Shown: one piece after another, positions 23,671 to 38,489 of the stretch
How positions within the stretch are numbered: the stretch's first letter is position 1
Layout of the letters: every line of letters begins with the position of its first letter
DNA from: Glandiceps talaboti
Taxonomy: Eukaryota > Hemichordata > Enteropneusta > Spengelidae
Direction of reading: 5' to 3'
Length of the DNA: 64,000 nt
NCBI RefSeq assembly: GCF_964340395.1
Contig: NC_135555.1
Location: 1,917,501-1,981,500, forward strand
Made by a program: the position numbers and the translations under genes
Notes under the pieces: model-generated
The model's database searches: none
What the model saw: the letters and a program-made list of their open reading frames with translations, nothing else
What the model was told of the DNA's origin: nothing

Positions 23671-26600
23671 TGTGCCCAAGTCTGAATAGCTAGACGACGT
23701 GTTAATTAACAGATACGTGCATGAATAAGCAGTGCTTCACAGACATTTATCCAGTCAGTCCTTTATTTAGCGAACAAAAAACAATACTCGATCATCTGTC
23801 ATGAAATTAGCGATGTGTATGCATGCATGTTGGTAGCATTGGAGGCGCGATTCGAACTACATCTGCATTGATCAGCTAGCTAGCGAGCTAGCTGCACATG
23901 ATACGTAGCTAATCTCTGCTCATGATGTAAGTCGCTTGTGTGCATCAGGAGCAAATTAAAGTGTGGACGACATCGATCAGTTGCTTTAGTAGATGGATAT
24001 ATTCTGGGGCTATTAAGGGATGGGGAGGGTGATATTTGTGATGTAGTGCAGTTTTTATGTTATCGATTGAACCAAACCAAGCACATTCAAATTTCAAGGT
24101 TGATGCAAGTTTACTAGGTGTTGCATCATCGCTCGTTCCGAGTCGCGTGTGGCCGCGCCGAATTCGAATTATCCGTAGAATGGAAGCATCGGGGAAGGGC
24201 TGTTGTCATAGAGATTAGTTGGAGAAGTGTCCCCTTTCTTCACCATGCATATTCCAGTGTCGTTTTATAACTTACAAACTAGAGCTATAAAGGTTCAGAG
24301 AAGAATTTGGATTCGCCAAACAGTTTAACAAACCTCGACCACATCAATGTAAGCTTATACATCACAGGATGTTCATAGTTTTGTCTTTCTTGGGTCATGG
24401 TTGAACCCAACCATGCTTTACCGTTTCAAAACGAACAAGTTGTTTCTCGAGAATTCGTTCTTTTAGTAGGTAGGTGTCATGTCACCGTGAGTTTTTATTG
24501 GCCCCGTTTTAATACAAGTAAATTAAGCCTTATTGTGTGAAATACCACTTGAACACTATGTATTCACTAATACCAATATAACAAATTTCTTGGGAATAAC
24601 ATGTTTTATAAATACTGTCTTCCATGACAGAGTGAGGGTACAACAAGAATGGTAGCCAAAGAAAACTAGAAATTGGATGACATGTCGTGTGTGCACAAAC
24701 AGGAAATTTACTAGTAGTTTTCCCTCAAGTCAGAGTATTGCCATCGCCTATTCGTAGTTTCGTGGAGTCTGCACGTCATTTCATTAGTATCTATTTCCAG
24801 CCTGTGTAATGAGTTACGAGCTAGACACATATTGTACACTGAATTGCAGGTACAGCTCGCAGTTGGTTCTACTGTTGACATGGGTAACCGCACGTGTTTC
24901 TTATGAATATTCATGACAGAGTAGGTCAGAATGACTGAATGCAATGAATATTCAGTATCACAGTCATCGTACGATATAGATTTCAATGGGCCATAATATT
25001 TTTTAATATGTTTACGCTGCTTTGACAATTGGAAATACGGTCACTTGGCTTTAAGAAGATATACACCGAGTTAGACCCGGGAGATAGACAACACAATGTA
25101 AAAGGTATTACACTACATGAAACGAATGTAAAAATAATATGATGGATAACTACACCATCGTGTACGTGCCATTCAAACTCCCTATATAGGCTACCGTCAG
25201 TCAATCTTGGTAGGGACAAACTTCCACACAGCACACAGCTATATACATTTGAGGTACTACATCCCAATGTGAGGCCGCAGTGTGTTTATTTACAAAATAA
25301 ATTTCGAAATATGTATACGCAGTTGTAAATTTGATCTAACTGTAATCCCTTTGGAAATCTTATCTTCGGTTATAGTTCAACAAACCGTGCATTAATCGAA
25401 AAGGAAATTAAGTATGGCCTAATAGGAACGATTGTTGGCGTATTGTGCGGAAGTTCCGTGTCCTCGGATTGACCCTGCATGCCTTGACCGTTCATGCAGA
25501 CTATTGATTGTGTGTCGGTATTGATAAATTCAGTGCTGACGTGGTATGGTCAAACAAAGTCGAGCAATGACAGGATCATAGATATTGTCTCATTGTCACA
25601 CACACTGACTTGTTTGGCAGTTGATGTAATAAACCTGTCGGATTAAAACTGTAATTTGTAAACAACAGCTTTCTGAGTCTGACTCATTGTATTTTTATAC
25701 CATGACTGCTCTCAGATTTCTCATGTTCGTATCTGTGATAAAATATCATTGATATTACAGTGATGAGAATGTATGATTCACAAGTCTGATATGTATTTTT
25801 GTGTCACAGATGGACGACACGCGATTTTTCTCGAGTGAGTTTCTCAGACGAGACTAGACTAGGTCGACACGCGAGGGCGTGAGTGAATGGAATATTAGGG
25901 TTCAGAAATTGAAGCATCTCATACTGTGCCGGATATACATAAGAATGTAATATATGCGATAGATGTGAACTAAATTAGAAAAGAATGCGAGATTTATGTG
26001 GAGATGTAAATATCTATCTAGGAAATCGTTGGTGACAACGATAACAGGAAATCAACTCTGTAACGGTAGACAATGCATTCTAAACGATGGGCGACAATAT
26101 TGATGCAATTGCGAACGAAGGGAAATAAAAGAACATATACACTGAAAAAATATCCATACAGATAATTCTTTCATCAAGTTAACATCCTTATTTTGATGTT
26201 TTGATATTTCAACCGTGTTACTCAATAACATGTCAACCGTGTCATTCAATAACATGTCCAAACACATGCTACAGTTATACAAACTCATATTCCTGTCCTC
26301 GGAACTGCAAATACGTATGTCACGGACGAATAAATAACCAATTCTTCAAAAGAGTTTGATGACGTAGTAGTTTCAAGTTCAAATTCTTTGCCAATACAAG
26401 ATTAACGTCATGGTTGACGAAAACACGGAAGATAAAATATCAGTCTATTCACAGAGTGTGATGTCATGACTGACCTTCACTTGACCTGTTTATAAATATA
26501 TATATTAATTGATTTACATAATTATAATTATACAAACAAATAACATGTCATGATTGGAGTACTAGTATATTTTAAATAATGGTGAGTCAAGTTCCGAGGG

Positions 26601-26684
26601 GACTTGGGCAAGAGAAAAATATCCAGTCCTCACAGACTTCATCTCAAATCAGCCATATATATAATGTTTATGTACAACGTATAT

Positions 26685-26688
<4 letters not shown>
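23671..26688. other. gene-free stretch
   Basis: No recognisable genes. Nested AGCTAGC palindromes occur at 23873-23894. Minus-strand frames at 24711-25267 show no domain I can recognise. Confidence 0.4.

Positions 26689-26754
<66 letters not shown>
26689..26754. repeat. (TA)n microsatellite
   Basis: About 33 uninterrupted TA units, preceded by shorter ATATAT blocks. It can form a cruciform. Confidence 0.95.
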
Positions 26755-26757
<3 letters not shown>

Positions 26758-27334
26758 CACAAATACAAAGTAACATTTGTTTTGGTTGAATTTATTGTTT
26801 TATTATACAAATACATTTATTTTTAAAATACTATATCTATTTTCTTTATATATCAATGAAATATTCAACATAACAGCAATACCACGTACAGTCCTACATA
26901 TAAGATGTATATATAGACCGTAGTTCTTGAGTTAAATAATGATAACAGGGTGTCCTATTCCACAAAATGGACTTTTCTACCAGTAGTTGTAATTTTAGGG
27001 TTGGGTCATTGCGACGTTACTTATTTATAGATAGTAACCACATTAATGGTGAGATATGGTCAGATGAGTTGTACCCTATTTGATGAGCAGTGCCGACAAG
27101 ATATTAATGATATCCGGAGGTCGTCATAAAATTGTCGAACACACCCAGTAGCTTCAAAGTTTACTCATTAAATGTGCGGTTTACGTGTCATAGGCCGGTA
27201 CTGTATCGACGTGAGTTACAACACATTACCAGCAAAAGAAAGATTATTAGAATTAAATATATGAAGGTAATGTATAGTAATTCACATCGATGTACTTTGT
27301 AAGTTCACAGTGAAAGTAGTTTCTTCCTTAATTT

Positions 27335-27372
<38 letters not shown>

Positions 27373-29987
27373 GGTGCATCGTGAAAACAAGTTTAATAGG
27401 GGCGAAAGTATTTTAAAGGAAGTACGTAGATACAGTGTATACAAGAGAATAGGAAATAGATCGACACGTTTGCAATTGAACACTTTAAAGTGGACCTTTA
27501 TACATATATAATTTATAAAGAAAGGGTATATCGTTTCCTCTGTGACAGTGACGAACATCCGAAGTTGAAGTTCAGTTCAACATGTTAGTCATTTAATATG
27601 TATCAACCCACAAGTATCTAAATTTTATTTTATTGTCATGATTCAAGAATTCCAAATAGTTGGGTTATCATCATTTTAATTGAATCTTATTAATAATAAG
27701 TGATTAATATAAAAAAAAACTTCTACCAGGGTCCCGAAAATTCAATTGAAGTTTTTTCTCAACACGAGGAAGTTGTTTGACCCGAAACTGAATTTGAGAC
27801 TTTCACTTACGTGACTTTCCATGGCTGATTTCAAAAGTTGAAAGGGTTCATCAATATGCCTGACAACAAGTTTTATTCATGATCTCAAATTTAATCGAAG
27901 TTTTGCAAACAAACTTTTAAACACAGCTAGCGTCACCTGGACTTACAAGACGTATTTCCAGATAGAAATGATAAATAAAGGAAGACAGGAAGAGCTTACA
28001 GTCTTGTACGTGTGTTTAAAATAAGAATTTCATTAAACAATTTATTTTTAATGACGAGAGAATCAAAAAATATATTACGATAAGTAACATTGAATGCTTC
28101 TTCCGTTTCTTATCATAGTACAACATAATTATAATGAAAATCTATAAGTGAATTAGACGTAGCTTGGGGACATAGTGTATCCATTTTACAATTCTTTTTT
28201 TTTTTATTAGTCTTAATATTGTTTTTCCTGTGATGGGCTTTAGATTCTTTGAACATAAATGATCACTTCTCCGTATTTGGAATTTAATTGGAACACTGCA
28301 AACAAGGTTAAATAGTTAAAATAGTGACTAATTATCCGAATTTGTCCATGATAGGTTCCTCAGTTATTCATCATCCCGGCACCTTGTGGATTCACATGTA
28401 ATGTTAGCCAAACAAGATATACACCATACGTAAACGTACGTAGTCTCACTTTAAAAAAAAATACGAGTAAACGATTTTCGATCATGTATAATAATAATAT
28501 GGTAAACCCTGAAACTAGTCTAGTGCTATGCTGTACTTCATCAGAATCTTAAGATAATTAGATATTACGTTGACATACAGACTATCCTGAAACCTTTCTG
28601 ACTTCGTCAAGAACATCGATGTAAATTCAAAGCCAACATTTGATGATCATGAAAAATATTTTCATTCTATAGAGTGTTGACACAGTTTCCTTATGTTTGT
28701 CTGTACTTGGTAATGTGGAGCACAGGAGCCGTCAGGCAAGTTGAAGACGTTTGTTTGACAATGCTTTTCCTTCTTTTCTTAAAAATTATCTTTTTTCGCG
28801 TTCATACCTGTTTTCACACTTGCTATTTACTTTAATTGTAGATTTGTACACCCCAGGAGTCTATAGTTAGGAAAACATTCAGTCCAGACGTATACGTACC
28901 CCCTAGCTAACAGTGATCAACAACTTGGTTTCGGTGTCCTCTGATTGACCTCTGTGCTTGTCCTTGAACGCAGTCGGTCAGTTCGTCGAAGATTGTTTGT
29001 TACAGATTAAAATCATGTAAAGAGGTGACGAATTGTGTAGTAGCGGTCCAAGTCAGACAACAATCGAAGTTAACTGAACTAACTATGCAGGTATATTGTC
29101 GAAACCGCTATTGTCATGACATGTTCCAGTGATCAGTCCCGTGACGTCATACAGTCAAAGAGGTGAATAGCTCAACTTTCATTCATTCAAGCGAGACGTA
29201 AACATGTGTTCTACTACAAAGGATTACTATAATGTATGAAGTTGCCGCCTTTCACAAAATTTTGTTTTTTCTTTTTATTTCCAATTTTTGACGATAATCG
29301 ATAGATCCTGTATTGCATCATACTCAAAAGAGAGAACATTTCCGCTATACTGTGCATGTATAACAGTCATTTGGTCGGAGCTTATCAACATATAGTTCAA
29401 ATGACTCATTATTTATCGATTGATCACACGATTTGTGTTATCGATTTTAGGTTGATACCGGATCATTCTCGACTTTGAACTGGGTGACGTCACACAGTCT
29501 AGACTTCGGCAGATAACACAATGACACACGTATAGGGGTAATCATTGGACATTGCACTACATAAATGTAGTGTAACTTCATGTATTGTAATACTTATGAT
29601 CAGGACTCTGTTCCCATTAAACAAACATTTTGACTACGTGAGGAGTTGGGGCACCTCGCTGTTTATGGAACGGTGATAAATGACCGGACGGACGTTTACA
29701 TATTTCAACTGCTCCGAGCCAGTTGTTTACGTGATGTAATATGTAAGTGCATTTTTGGCGTGTTTGTTGTTTTCTGGTCATAATGGGATAGAAAAGAATA
29801 CTCGAGCAGCTGCTGATTTTATTTTTAGTGGCATACTTAATATGAAAGTTTGTCGAGTTGTATACATCGTGTATTGATAATTGTAAACTGAACATTTCCA
29901 GGAAGGCTTCGATCGTTCAATTTCGTTCTTTTTCCCCGTGTCCGTAGAATAAAAATAAAATTATTGGAGCTTGGTACATGGTATTTC

Positions 29988-29989
<2 letters not shown>
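26755..29989. other. gene-free stretch
   Basis: Contains a (GT)18 microsatellite at about 27336-27371 and two full TGACGTCA sites at 29142-29149 and 29485-29492. No coding region is recognised, although a 92-codon minus-strand frame (29617-29895) is not low-complexity. Confidence 0.4.
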
Positions 29990-30026
<37 letters not shown>

Positions 30027-30076
30027 ACATACATACATACATACATACATACATACATACATACACACACACACAC
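29990..30076. repeat. (CA)n(CATA)n(CA)n microsatellite
   Basis: CA repeats flank about 10 ACAT units. Confidence 0.95.
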
Positions 30077-30699
30077 TACATTACATATATAACCAGTTTG
30101 AAGTGTTTACACAAGAATTGGATTTAGATATGTGTCATTCACCGCTCACAGATGTTGTTATTATTTCGCCTTAGTGCCGTTGTTCGCACAATATGCCTCT
30201 AGGGTGAAATGTGATATGTGTTGTTGTATGGATATACGTATGTCATGATACTTAATAGGGCGAATCTCTGGAGAAATTAAATGAATGGTTTCAATTCTGA
30301 TTCTCGGGCCTGTAACTGATTGGTGTAAACATTCCGATTATATATATTATTTGATTACATAATTTGTTATAATCAGTTGTATACAACGTGAACTTCATAT
30401 TAATTTGCTACACCTCAAATATGACTATAATGATGGTAGTTTTTGTAGACATAGAGAAATACATATCTCTCAATGATCAGGCAATGTTTGGTTTCAAAAC
30501 ATTTTAGTAATTCATCTCATCATTCCATGTATTTCTTAAATATCTTTTTGCAAATTTTCACCTTTATTTCCTGTTGCGCCAAATTTTCATTCTCGAGGCA
30601 GCGTGTATAACCTATATTACGATCTCATAAGTGTTACTCTGTCATTTCCTGCGCTCTCTCCGTTCCTTCCTTGCGATGTCAAATTTGCAGGGATGTGAA

Positions 30700-30770
30700 C
30701 TGTATATATAAAGGTATACACATCAGTGTTATGACCTGTATATATAAAGGTATACACATCAGTGTTATGA
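30700..30770 (+). repeat. 36-bp tandem duplication
   Basis: Two identical copies of a segment starting CTGTATATATAAAGGTATAC and ending AGTGTTATGA, head to tail. Their identity implies a recent duplication. Confidence 0.9.
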
Positions 30771-31301
30771 TAGGCCCTGCTTTTGTCACTCATCATCAGT
30801 GTTAGCTCTGCTTCCATGGTTTAATATACGAAAACAACTTGAATGCTTTCGCAAAATCAAGAGTCATCTGTGCTCGTCACCGGCACCTGCATATACAAGA
30901 AGTAATGTCAATGCAAAAATTATTCTTTATTTAATATTTTGAGTAAAATTATTCAAAGAATTCTCCATGGTTTGTTTCCCGAGTTCTGAGTCCCGTCATA
31001 AATGATAATTATATTTCACTATAAATTTGATTGATATATCAACTCTTATTTTGATATGATCATTATGTATGGTGACTCATATATTCTACCATCAATTATC
31101 ATTTTTGATGACTCATAGCTAGCCCAGCCAATCTGTTTATTGTAGAATGCCTAATGCAATGTTAATTCTATTGTTCCTATTATGGGTTACAGCAGTGTAT
31201 TTGCAATGAATGAAAATAATAACTGTCGGGGCCTTGGTGTTTTCCTGTGGTGTACGTGTAAAGTTAGGCATGTGTTAATCGGATGTGAATGCACACATTC
31301 A

Positions 31302-31303
31302 CG

Positions 31304-31362
<59 letters not shown>

Positions 31363-31370
31363 TTTGTGTT
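31302..31370. repeat. (GT)n microsatellite
   Basis: About 26 GT units with a late TATG interruption. Confidence 0.95.
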
Positions 31371-33270
31371 GAAATAAAAGTGTATAATTTAATGTGGGCA
31401 AAAATAACAGTTTGTTGTGATCACGATACATGCCAGTCCACATTTAACTTTAACTTACGTATACGTGTTTGTGTTCAAAGGTCCAGAGTTTATCATTTAA
31501 TGGGGCAAAAACAAAATAAAAATTGTTGTTTTACTGGAAACGAAATAAGCGTGTTTTCTTTTCTCTGCTTTCTTTTTTCATTAATTTCGGAAATGTAACC
31601 CTTCGCTGACTTATCTGTGCCAGATGTAATTATTTCCAACTTGCACAAGTTTGAATACATTGTATATGCAAATACAAATTGTTAACTTTATCACAGTTTT
31701 ATTTTATTTTTTTATGTCCATTTCATCTTTTAATTGGTACGTACCAAACCACAGTTGTCCGTGTGCATTGAAGCTTAATGTTTGTCTGTACTTGGTCAAT
31801 TGAATTCAGCGGGGACGCTCGTCAAAGAATTTTTTTTATATTTAAATCATGTTTACGTTGACTACTTTGCTTAGTTACTCATATTAATTATAAAAAGAAA
31901 TCTGAAAAAGGTTGACCTTCATAATTGTATTACCCGCACAAATCGTATTATAATTTCAAAGAAATTGCGGGCTTCTGATCAATTTTTCCAGGTATACCAT
32001 AAACATATTTTTTATGTACTGCGCATGACTGCTCCGCGTCGCGTCTGTGAAGGTCAGATTGTGAAGGTCAATAACCGAATGGTGCTTAACCGGGATGATG
32101 ATGAAATACGAGGCACCTCAAAAACATCATTTTGATAATTACATGTTGTTTGTCAAAAATGAGGCCTGTTCATCATGATTCTTTTGTTTAGTGTTTGACA
32201 AGAAGTATGACTAATATATATTGTGGTTTTTATTGTTTTCATGAAATACGAATATGGTACTATAAGCTTACACGTCTCCCTAAACCTGTCACCCCTGTGA
32301 TCGTTTCACATATATGAGTGTATGATCAAAGAAAGTCAATATTTTGCTCACACTTTCACCCCTTTCCCGGGTTTTGTGACAGTGTTTTTAATTTAATTGC
32401 AGGCCTACCCCGATAATTGTCTTTTGCGTTGTTTTGATATAGGCTAATTTCAATACTTCGTTTTGGGTCATCATGCATATAAACATCTTTGGGGTTCATC
32501 AGCGGTCATATATGTATATAGAGTGCATACGTTAGTCCTGCCCATTCGGTCGACTGTACATGATGTCACGATCAGCTGTTTCCATCAACGACATGCGATA
32601 ATGATATATAGGAAAGATGCTAATGTCAGTAATCCTCATAGCCAAGGGAAAAAATAGTTTGCTCAGATTCCACAAAAAATGGACTAAACCAAGATTCAAG
32701 TTGCAATTGTAAGGGATAACTGTATTCAAAAAGTGGTGTTTTTTTAGTACATTTATTCTTATGGCAAAGTTATTTCATAGTCGTTACCAAGAAATCACCA
32801 AGATATACCACTATTGCATAGCATGTGAAGCGGCCTGAAATAAGAGGGCGCAATAGCGTGACTATCAACATGTGTATCTGATGTCTATAGTGCATGTGTA
32901 TGTAGTAATTGAGCACAAGATCTGATGGATTTGTATATACAAACACTGAGGTCCATCATCCCCAAACGAATGCACGGGTGAATTCATTCTATTCGATGTT
33001 TACAAATTAGTAAGATGACTCAGTCAAAGCCTTAGATGGATATGTCTTGAATGATGATGATACGTAATGATGTATTACATATTGGGGAGAAAGCAATGAA
33101 TTAGTCGAGTTGATATGTTCAATAACAATTTTCTGTAAGCTTATGAGATAGATTCCAAGGTGAAAAACAAAACAAAATAAACAAACAAAAAAAAGCTGAG
33201 CAACTACTATTTTTTATAGTATCACGGAAAGCGACATTCGTGCCACACTATAATTAGTTTCCATCACTTG
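31371..33270. other. gene-free stretch
   Basis: AT-rich DNA with no recognisable gene or element up to the start of the large minisatellite. Confidence 0.4.
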
Positions 33271-35701
33271 TTTGGAAGCCTGATTGGGCTGAACAACACA
33301 GCATATCTTACAGTGGTTTAGAAGTCTGATAGGGCTGAACAACATGACATATCTTACAGTGATTTAGAAGTCTGATAGGGCTGAACAACACGACGTATCT
33401 TACAGTGGTTTAGAAGTCTGATAGGGCTGAACAACACAACGTATCTTACAGTGGTTTGGAAGTCTGATAGGGCTGAACAACACAACATATCTTACAGTGG
33501 TTTAGAAGTCTGATAGGATTGAACAACACAACATATCTTACAGTGGTTTAGAAGTCTGATAGGGCTGAACAACATGACATATCTTACAGTGGTTTAGAAG
33601 TCTGATAGGGCTGAACAACACGACGTATCTTACAGTGTTTTGGAAGTCTGATAGGGCTGAACAACACAACATATCTTACAGTGGTTTAGAAGTCTGATAG
33701 GTCTGAACAACACAACATATCTTACAGTGGTTTAGAAGTCTGATAGGACTGAACAACACAACATATCTTACAGTGGTTTAGAAGTCTGATAGGACTGAAC
33801 AACACAACATATCTTACAGTGGTTTAGAAGTCTGATAGGGCTGAACAACACAACATATCTTACAGTGGTTTAGAAGTCTGATAGGACTGAACAACACAAC
33901 ATATCTTACAGTGGTTTAGAAGTCTGATAGGACTGACCAACACGACATATCTTAGAAGTCTGATAGGGCTGAACAACACAACATATCTTACAGTGGTTTA
34001 GAAGTCTGATAGGGCTGAACAACACAACATATCTTACAGTGGTTTAGAAGTCTGATAGGGCTGAACAACACGACGTATCTTACAGTGGTTTGGAAGTCTG
34101 ATAGGGCTGAACAACACAACATATCTTACAGTGGTTTAGAAGTCTGATAGGGCTGAACAACACAACATATCTTACAGTGGTTTAGAAGTCTGATAGGGCT
34201 GAACAACACAACGTATCATACAGTGGTTTAGAAGTGTGATAGGTCTGAACAACACAACATATCTTACAGTGGTTTAGAAGTCTGATAGGTCTGAACAACA
34301 CAACATATCTTACAGTGGTTTAGAAGTCTGATAGGTCTGAACAACACAACGTATCATACAGTGGTTAAGAAGTACGTCTGATAGGACTGAACAACACAAC
34401 ATATCTTACAGTGGTTTAGAAGTCTGATAGGTCTGAACAACACAACATATCTTACAGTGGTTTAGAAGTCTGATAGGGCTGAACAACACAACGTATCATA
34501 CAGTGGTTTAGAAGTGTGATAGGTCTGAACAACACAACATATCTTACAGTGGTTTAGAAGTCTGATAGGTCTGAACAACACAACATATCTTACAGTGGTT
34601 TAGAAGTCTGATAGGTCTGAACAACACAACGTATCATACAGTGGTTAAGAAGTACGTCTGATAGGACTGAACAACACAACATATCTTACAGTGGTTTAGA
34701 AGTCTGATAGGTCTGAACAACACAACATATCTTACAGTGGTTTAGAAGTCTGATAGGACTGAACAACACAACATATCTTACAGTGGTTTAGAAGTCTGAT
34801 AGGGCTGAACAACACAATGTATCTTACAGTGGTTTAGAAGTCTGATAGGGCTGAACAACACAACGTATCTTACAGTGGTTTAGAAGTCTGATAGTGCTGA
34901 ACAACACGACGTATCTTACAGTGGTTTAGAAGTCTGATAGGACTGACCAACACGACATATCTTAGAAGTCTGATAGGGCTGAACAACACAACATATCTTA
35001 CAGTGGTTTAGAAGTCTGATAGGGCTGAACAACACAACATATCTTACAGTGGTTTAGAAGTCTGATAGGTCTGAACAACACGACGTATCTTACAGTGGTT
35101 TAGAAGTCTGATAGGGCTGAACAACATGACATATCTTACAGTGGTTTAGAAGTCTGATAGGGCTGAACAACGCAGCATATCTTACAGTGGTTTAGAAGTC
35201 TGATAGGTCTGAACAACACAACATATCTTACAGTGGTTTAGAAGTCTGATAGGTCTGAACAACACGACGTATCTTACAGTGGTTTAGAAGTCTGATAGGG
35301 CTGAACAACATGACATATCTTACAGTGGTTTAGAAGTCTGATAGGGCTGAACAACGCAGCATATCTTACAGTGGTTTAGAAGTCTGATAGGGCTGAACAA
35401 CATGACATATCTTACAGTGGTTTAGAAGTCTGATAGGGCTGAACAACATGACATATCTTACAGTGGTTTAGAAGTCTGATAGTGCTGAACAACACAACGT
35501 ATCTTACAGTGGTTTAGAAGTCTGATAGGGCTGAACAACACAACATACATATATCTTACAGTGGTTTAGAAGTCTGATAGGGCTGAACAAAACAGCGTAT
35601 CTTACACTGGCTTAGAAGTCTTATAGGAGTGAATAACACAGCATATATCTTACAGTGGTTTAGAAGTCTGATAGGGGTGAACAACACAACATATCTTACA
35701 G
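33271..35701 (+). repeat. 46-bp minisatellite, about 53 copies, higher-order structure
   Basis: A 46-bp unit reads approximately TTTAGAAGTCTGATAGGGCT, then GAACAACACAACATATCTTA, then CAGTGG. Copies differ at a few fixed positions: GGGCT/GGTCT/GGACT, CACAACAT/CACGACGT/CATGACAT, TCTTAC/TCATAC. A block bearing TCATAC and GTTAAGAAGTACG is duplicated exactly 280 bp apart (GTGGTTAAGA at 34361 and 34641). A shortened copy with CTGACCAACACG recurs about 1,010 bp apart (33931 and 34941). The plus strand has stops in every copy. The first and last copies are the most diverged, as expected for unequal exchange. Confidence 0.97.
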
Positions 35702-37873
35702 TTTATGAAAGATTTGGAGTACTATCATTTAGTCGGGGATGACTAGTCTGTATGGGGGAAAAATTGAATTTGAAATAAACACACGTTATTATAGAATGGG
35801 TTGTAGCGACAAAAAGACACTCAGGGATCTGGGTTACTGGAGTTATATTTATTTATTCATTCATTTATTTTTGTGTACCATGTGACGTCATGGGGATGTA
35901 GTCCGAGAAATCACCAGAGACGTTTGGTGAACAAGATATTGTGTGGAAATATTTTTTTGTAGAACGGATACAAGATATGTTAAGTTGAGGTGGACTAATA
36001 TGAAAAATTGCATGGTTTTAAACGTCTAGTCAGGTAATATATATACTCAGGCTAGGCTGTGCTTATGAGTAAAATCTCGTTTTGTTAGTATTTCAAACTT
36101 CCGGAAATTCAACAGAACATCAGTGTGGAAATCCCTTTTCATTATACTGTAGGTTTGCAATTATGTCTTTAGCTGTCTTTATCTGTACAACTACATTAAT
36201 TTTTGCTTTACCGTGTGCAGTGTCATAATTTACCCATCATTGTATCATAAACGTTTAAACACTGCAGTGCAACCTCTCAATTATTTAGCTACTAGACTTT
36301 TGAACTCGTCTTTTCTCAGAGAAATTCCGTCGTCACAACTTCGAGTGAGAGAACTCCAATTGACATATCTAGACATGTCTAGTTAATGATTTAGGACAAT
36401 TTAAAATGGTATTGAGCTCATACGCATTTATAAATGGACGCATAGCTGAGTCGTTTATGTAAACCAGCGATATGGGGATTGCAACAGTAAAGAGACACAC
36501 ACTGTTACGTACTTCTGTGCATCCAGTAGTAGTGACTCACCACGCCATACTATTGTTATTTACGGTGTAGCAGGAATAACGGAAATGTCGTAAGATTACA
36601 TAAAACATACATAGAATATCGAGCTTCGAAGTCACATGCTTGATTAGGTATTTATAAATGTTTAGGGTGACGTCACGTATGCATACCGTATAGATACGTA
36701 CCTGGTTGAAGGTGATGTCATTTTATGTAATCATTCGTAATTTTTAAATAGACACATGGCTATAGACTCATCTACATGTGACGGTCACTTAAAAATGGCG
36801 TGTATAATTTTCATTGTGTTCAATTTGATTTGATTTGATTTGATTTGATAGTGATTTTTGTTAAAATTTATATAACCTTGGTCAGAAAAGATCCGATAGA
36901 TTTTAATTCAAAGTTTATGGGTATGTATAAAGTGTCAGACTGCAGCAACAATATTATAGAAACAAGCAAAAGCACACCGCAGACCGTCTGTAAAAGAAAC
37001 ATCGTCGTAAACCACAGCCTCTTTTACGGCACCGTCCAAAACGCGCCGTCAATAGGCTGCTGCTAGTTCAGTGTCGCGAAAGAAATAACATCTCTGGTGT
37101 GCGAGAATGAAAAGGAATGATTTTTGAATTTCCAAAGGAAATTTAAAGAACCGCTTAGACCCTCAAGACAATATCTGGTCTGTATTGGATCATGTTAAAG
37201 TCTGTTACCATCATCTTGATTTGTGTGTGTTTGTTATACCGTTATATTCTTGTTTCATTTTGAAGTAAATAAAGTTGAGCCAATCGACTAGTATAGGCAG
37301 TATATTAGTGTAGCAGTCAACCATACTGCCAGTCTATTCTGACATACATGCGACTCCGAATATATACAGCTTTAGTGTGTCAGAGGTTGCTGTGAACATT
37401 TTTTATCACGTAGATTTACTTAGATTCTACGAAGTCATACCGAGTGGGACTTTTATACTCTTGTTCATAAAATACCACTTCCGAGGAAAATGACGTAATC
37501 GAACATTAATAGCATTTGAACACATAAACGGCGTCCGGATTCTGTGGAAATAGCGAATGAAAATGGTCTCCAGTCAACTGATAAATTGACGGCCCCGACA
37601 AGTGATCAGTTGAGGACCGTATCTGTTAGAGAATGAAAATGTTTTGGTAAAATAATCAAGTTTATATTGCGATTTCCTTTCCATTAATAAAATACGTTAT
37701 TTTTATTATATAATGGAAATTAATTAACCTTCTTACTATTTTTATACGGTAATTTGTCTATAGTAGGGAAAATAGAGATATTGCTATGCGACCTGATTAT
37801 GTGCTAACAACAATGATCCATAAGTCGTCTCCAAGTCAATTACTATTCATACCTCCGTATAAGCAGAGTATTT
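35702..37873. other. gene-free stretch
   Basis: No gene recognised. It includes full TGACGTCA sites at 35883-35890 and 36668-36675, and a short (GATTT)n run at about 36823-36848. Confidence 0.4.
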
Positions 37874-37889
37874 GGTTACCTAGGTAACC
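37874..37889. promoter_or_regulatory. perfect 16-bp palindrome, RFX X-box
   Basis: GGTTACCTAGGTAACC is perfectly self-complementary and contains GTTACC-TA-GGTAAC, a near-ideal RFX X-box. It lies in gene-free DNA about 2.3 kb upstream of the second PPP1R3-like promoter. Confidence 0.5.
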
Positions 37890-38489
37890 ATCATATATAC
37901 TCGGAGAGTAATTTTGGATAGTGTAGTCACTGTTTGTCGAATAGCTCTCCCACTTTTGTTTTCAAATCCTAATTTAGATGTAAAATATGGCGTAAATGTA
38001 AAAGAAGAATTTTTTCCTCATGCTCAGATTTGAGTAGAATTATAGATAAATAAAACTGGATGAGGGCGCACCTCACACGCCTGAGGTTGTATGCAACGAC
38101 AGGGTAACGTTTGTGTAACGTGTACCCTGCCTGTATTTTCACTGTTGGACATATGAGGGCGCGATTCCTGACCACCGCAAATCCGTGATGTGATATGGCA
38201 TGTACTCGTTACAAGCTCAGACAACTAGAAGAATTCTCTATGGTGGTCTGAGTTATAAGTGATACTAATATACACAAGGTCCAGTAGGAGTGATTTTTCT
38301 AAATTCCTAAACCTATAATTTTGGGCCTGACATGTTTTAAAACTATTTTCAATATATATGAAATTATAACCAGGGTGAACTCCTATAGCACGGAATATTT
38401 CCCAGAGTTAATAATCTTCTGTCAGAACAAGTTTAGTATATGGGTATCTTACAAGCTTAATTAATCCATAAACAATATTCTGGAATAGC

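Noticed and set aside
23840-23905. Minus-strand tRNA gene (GTTCGAATC B-box-like)
   Set aside because: The T-stem does not pair and no acceptor or anticodon stem can be formed around it.
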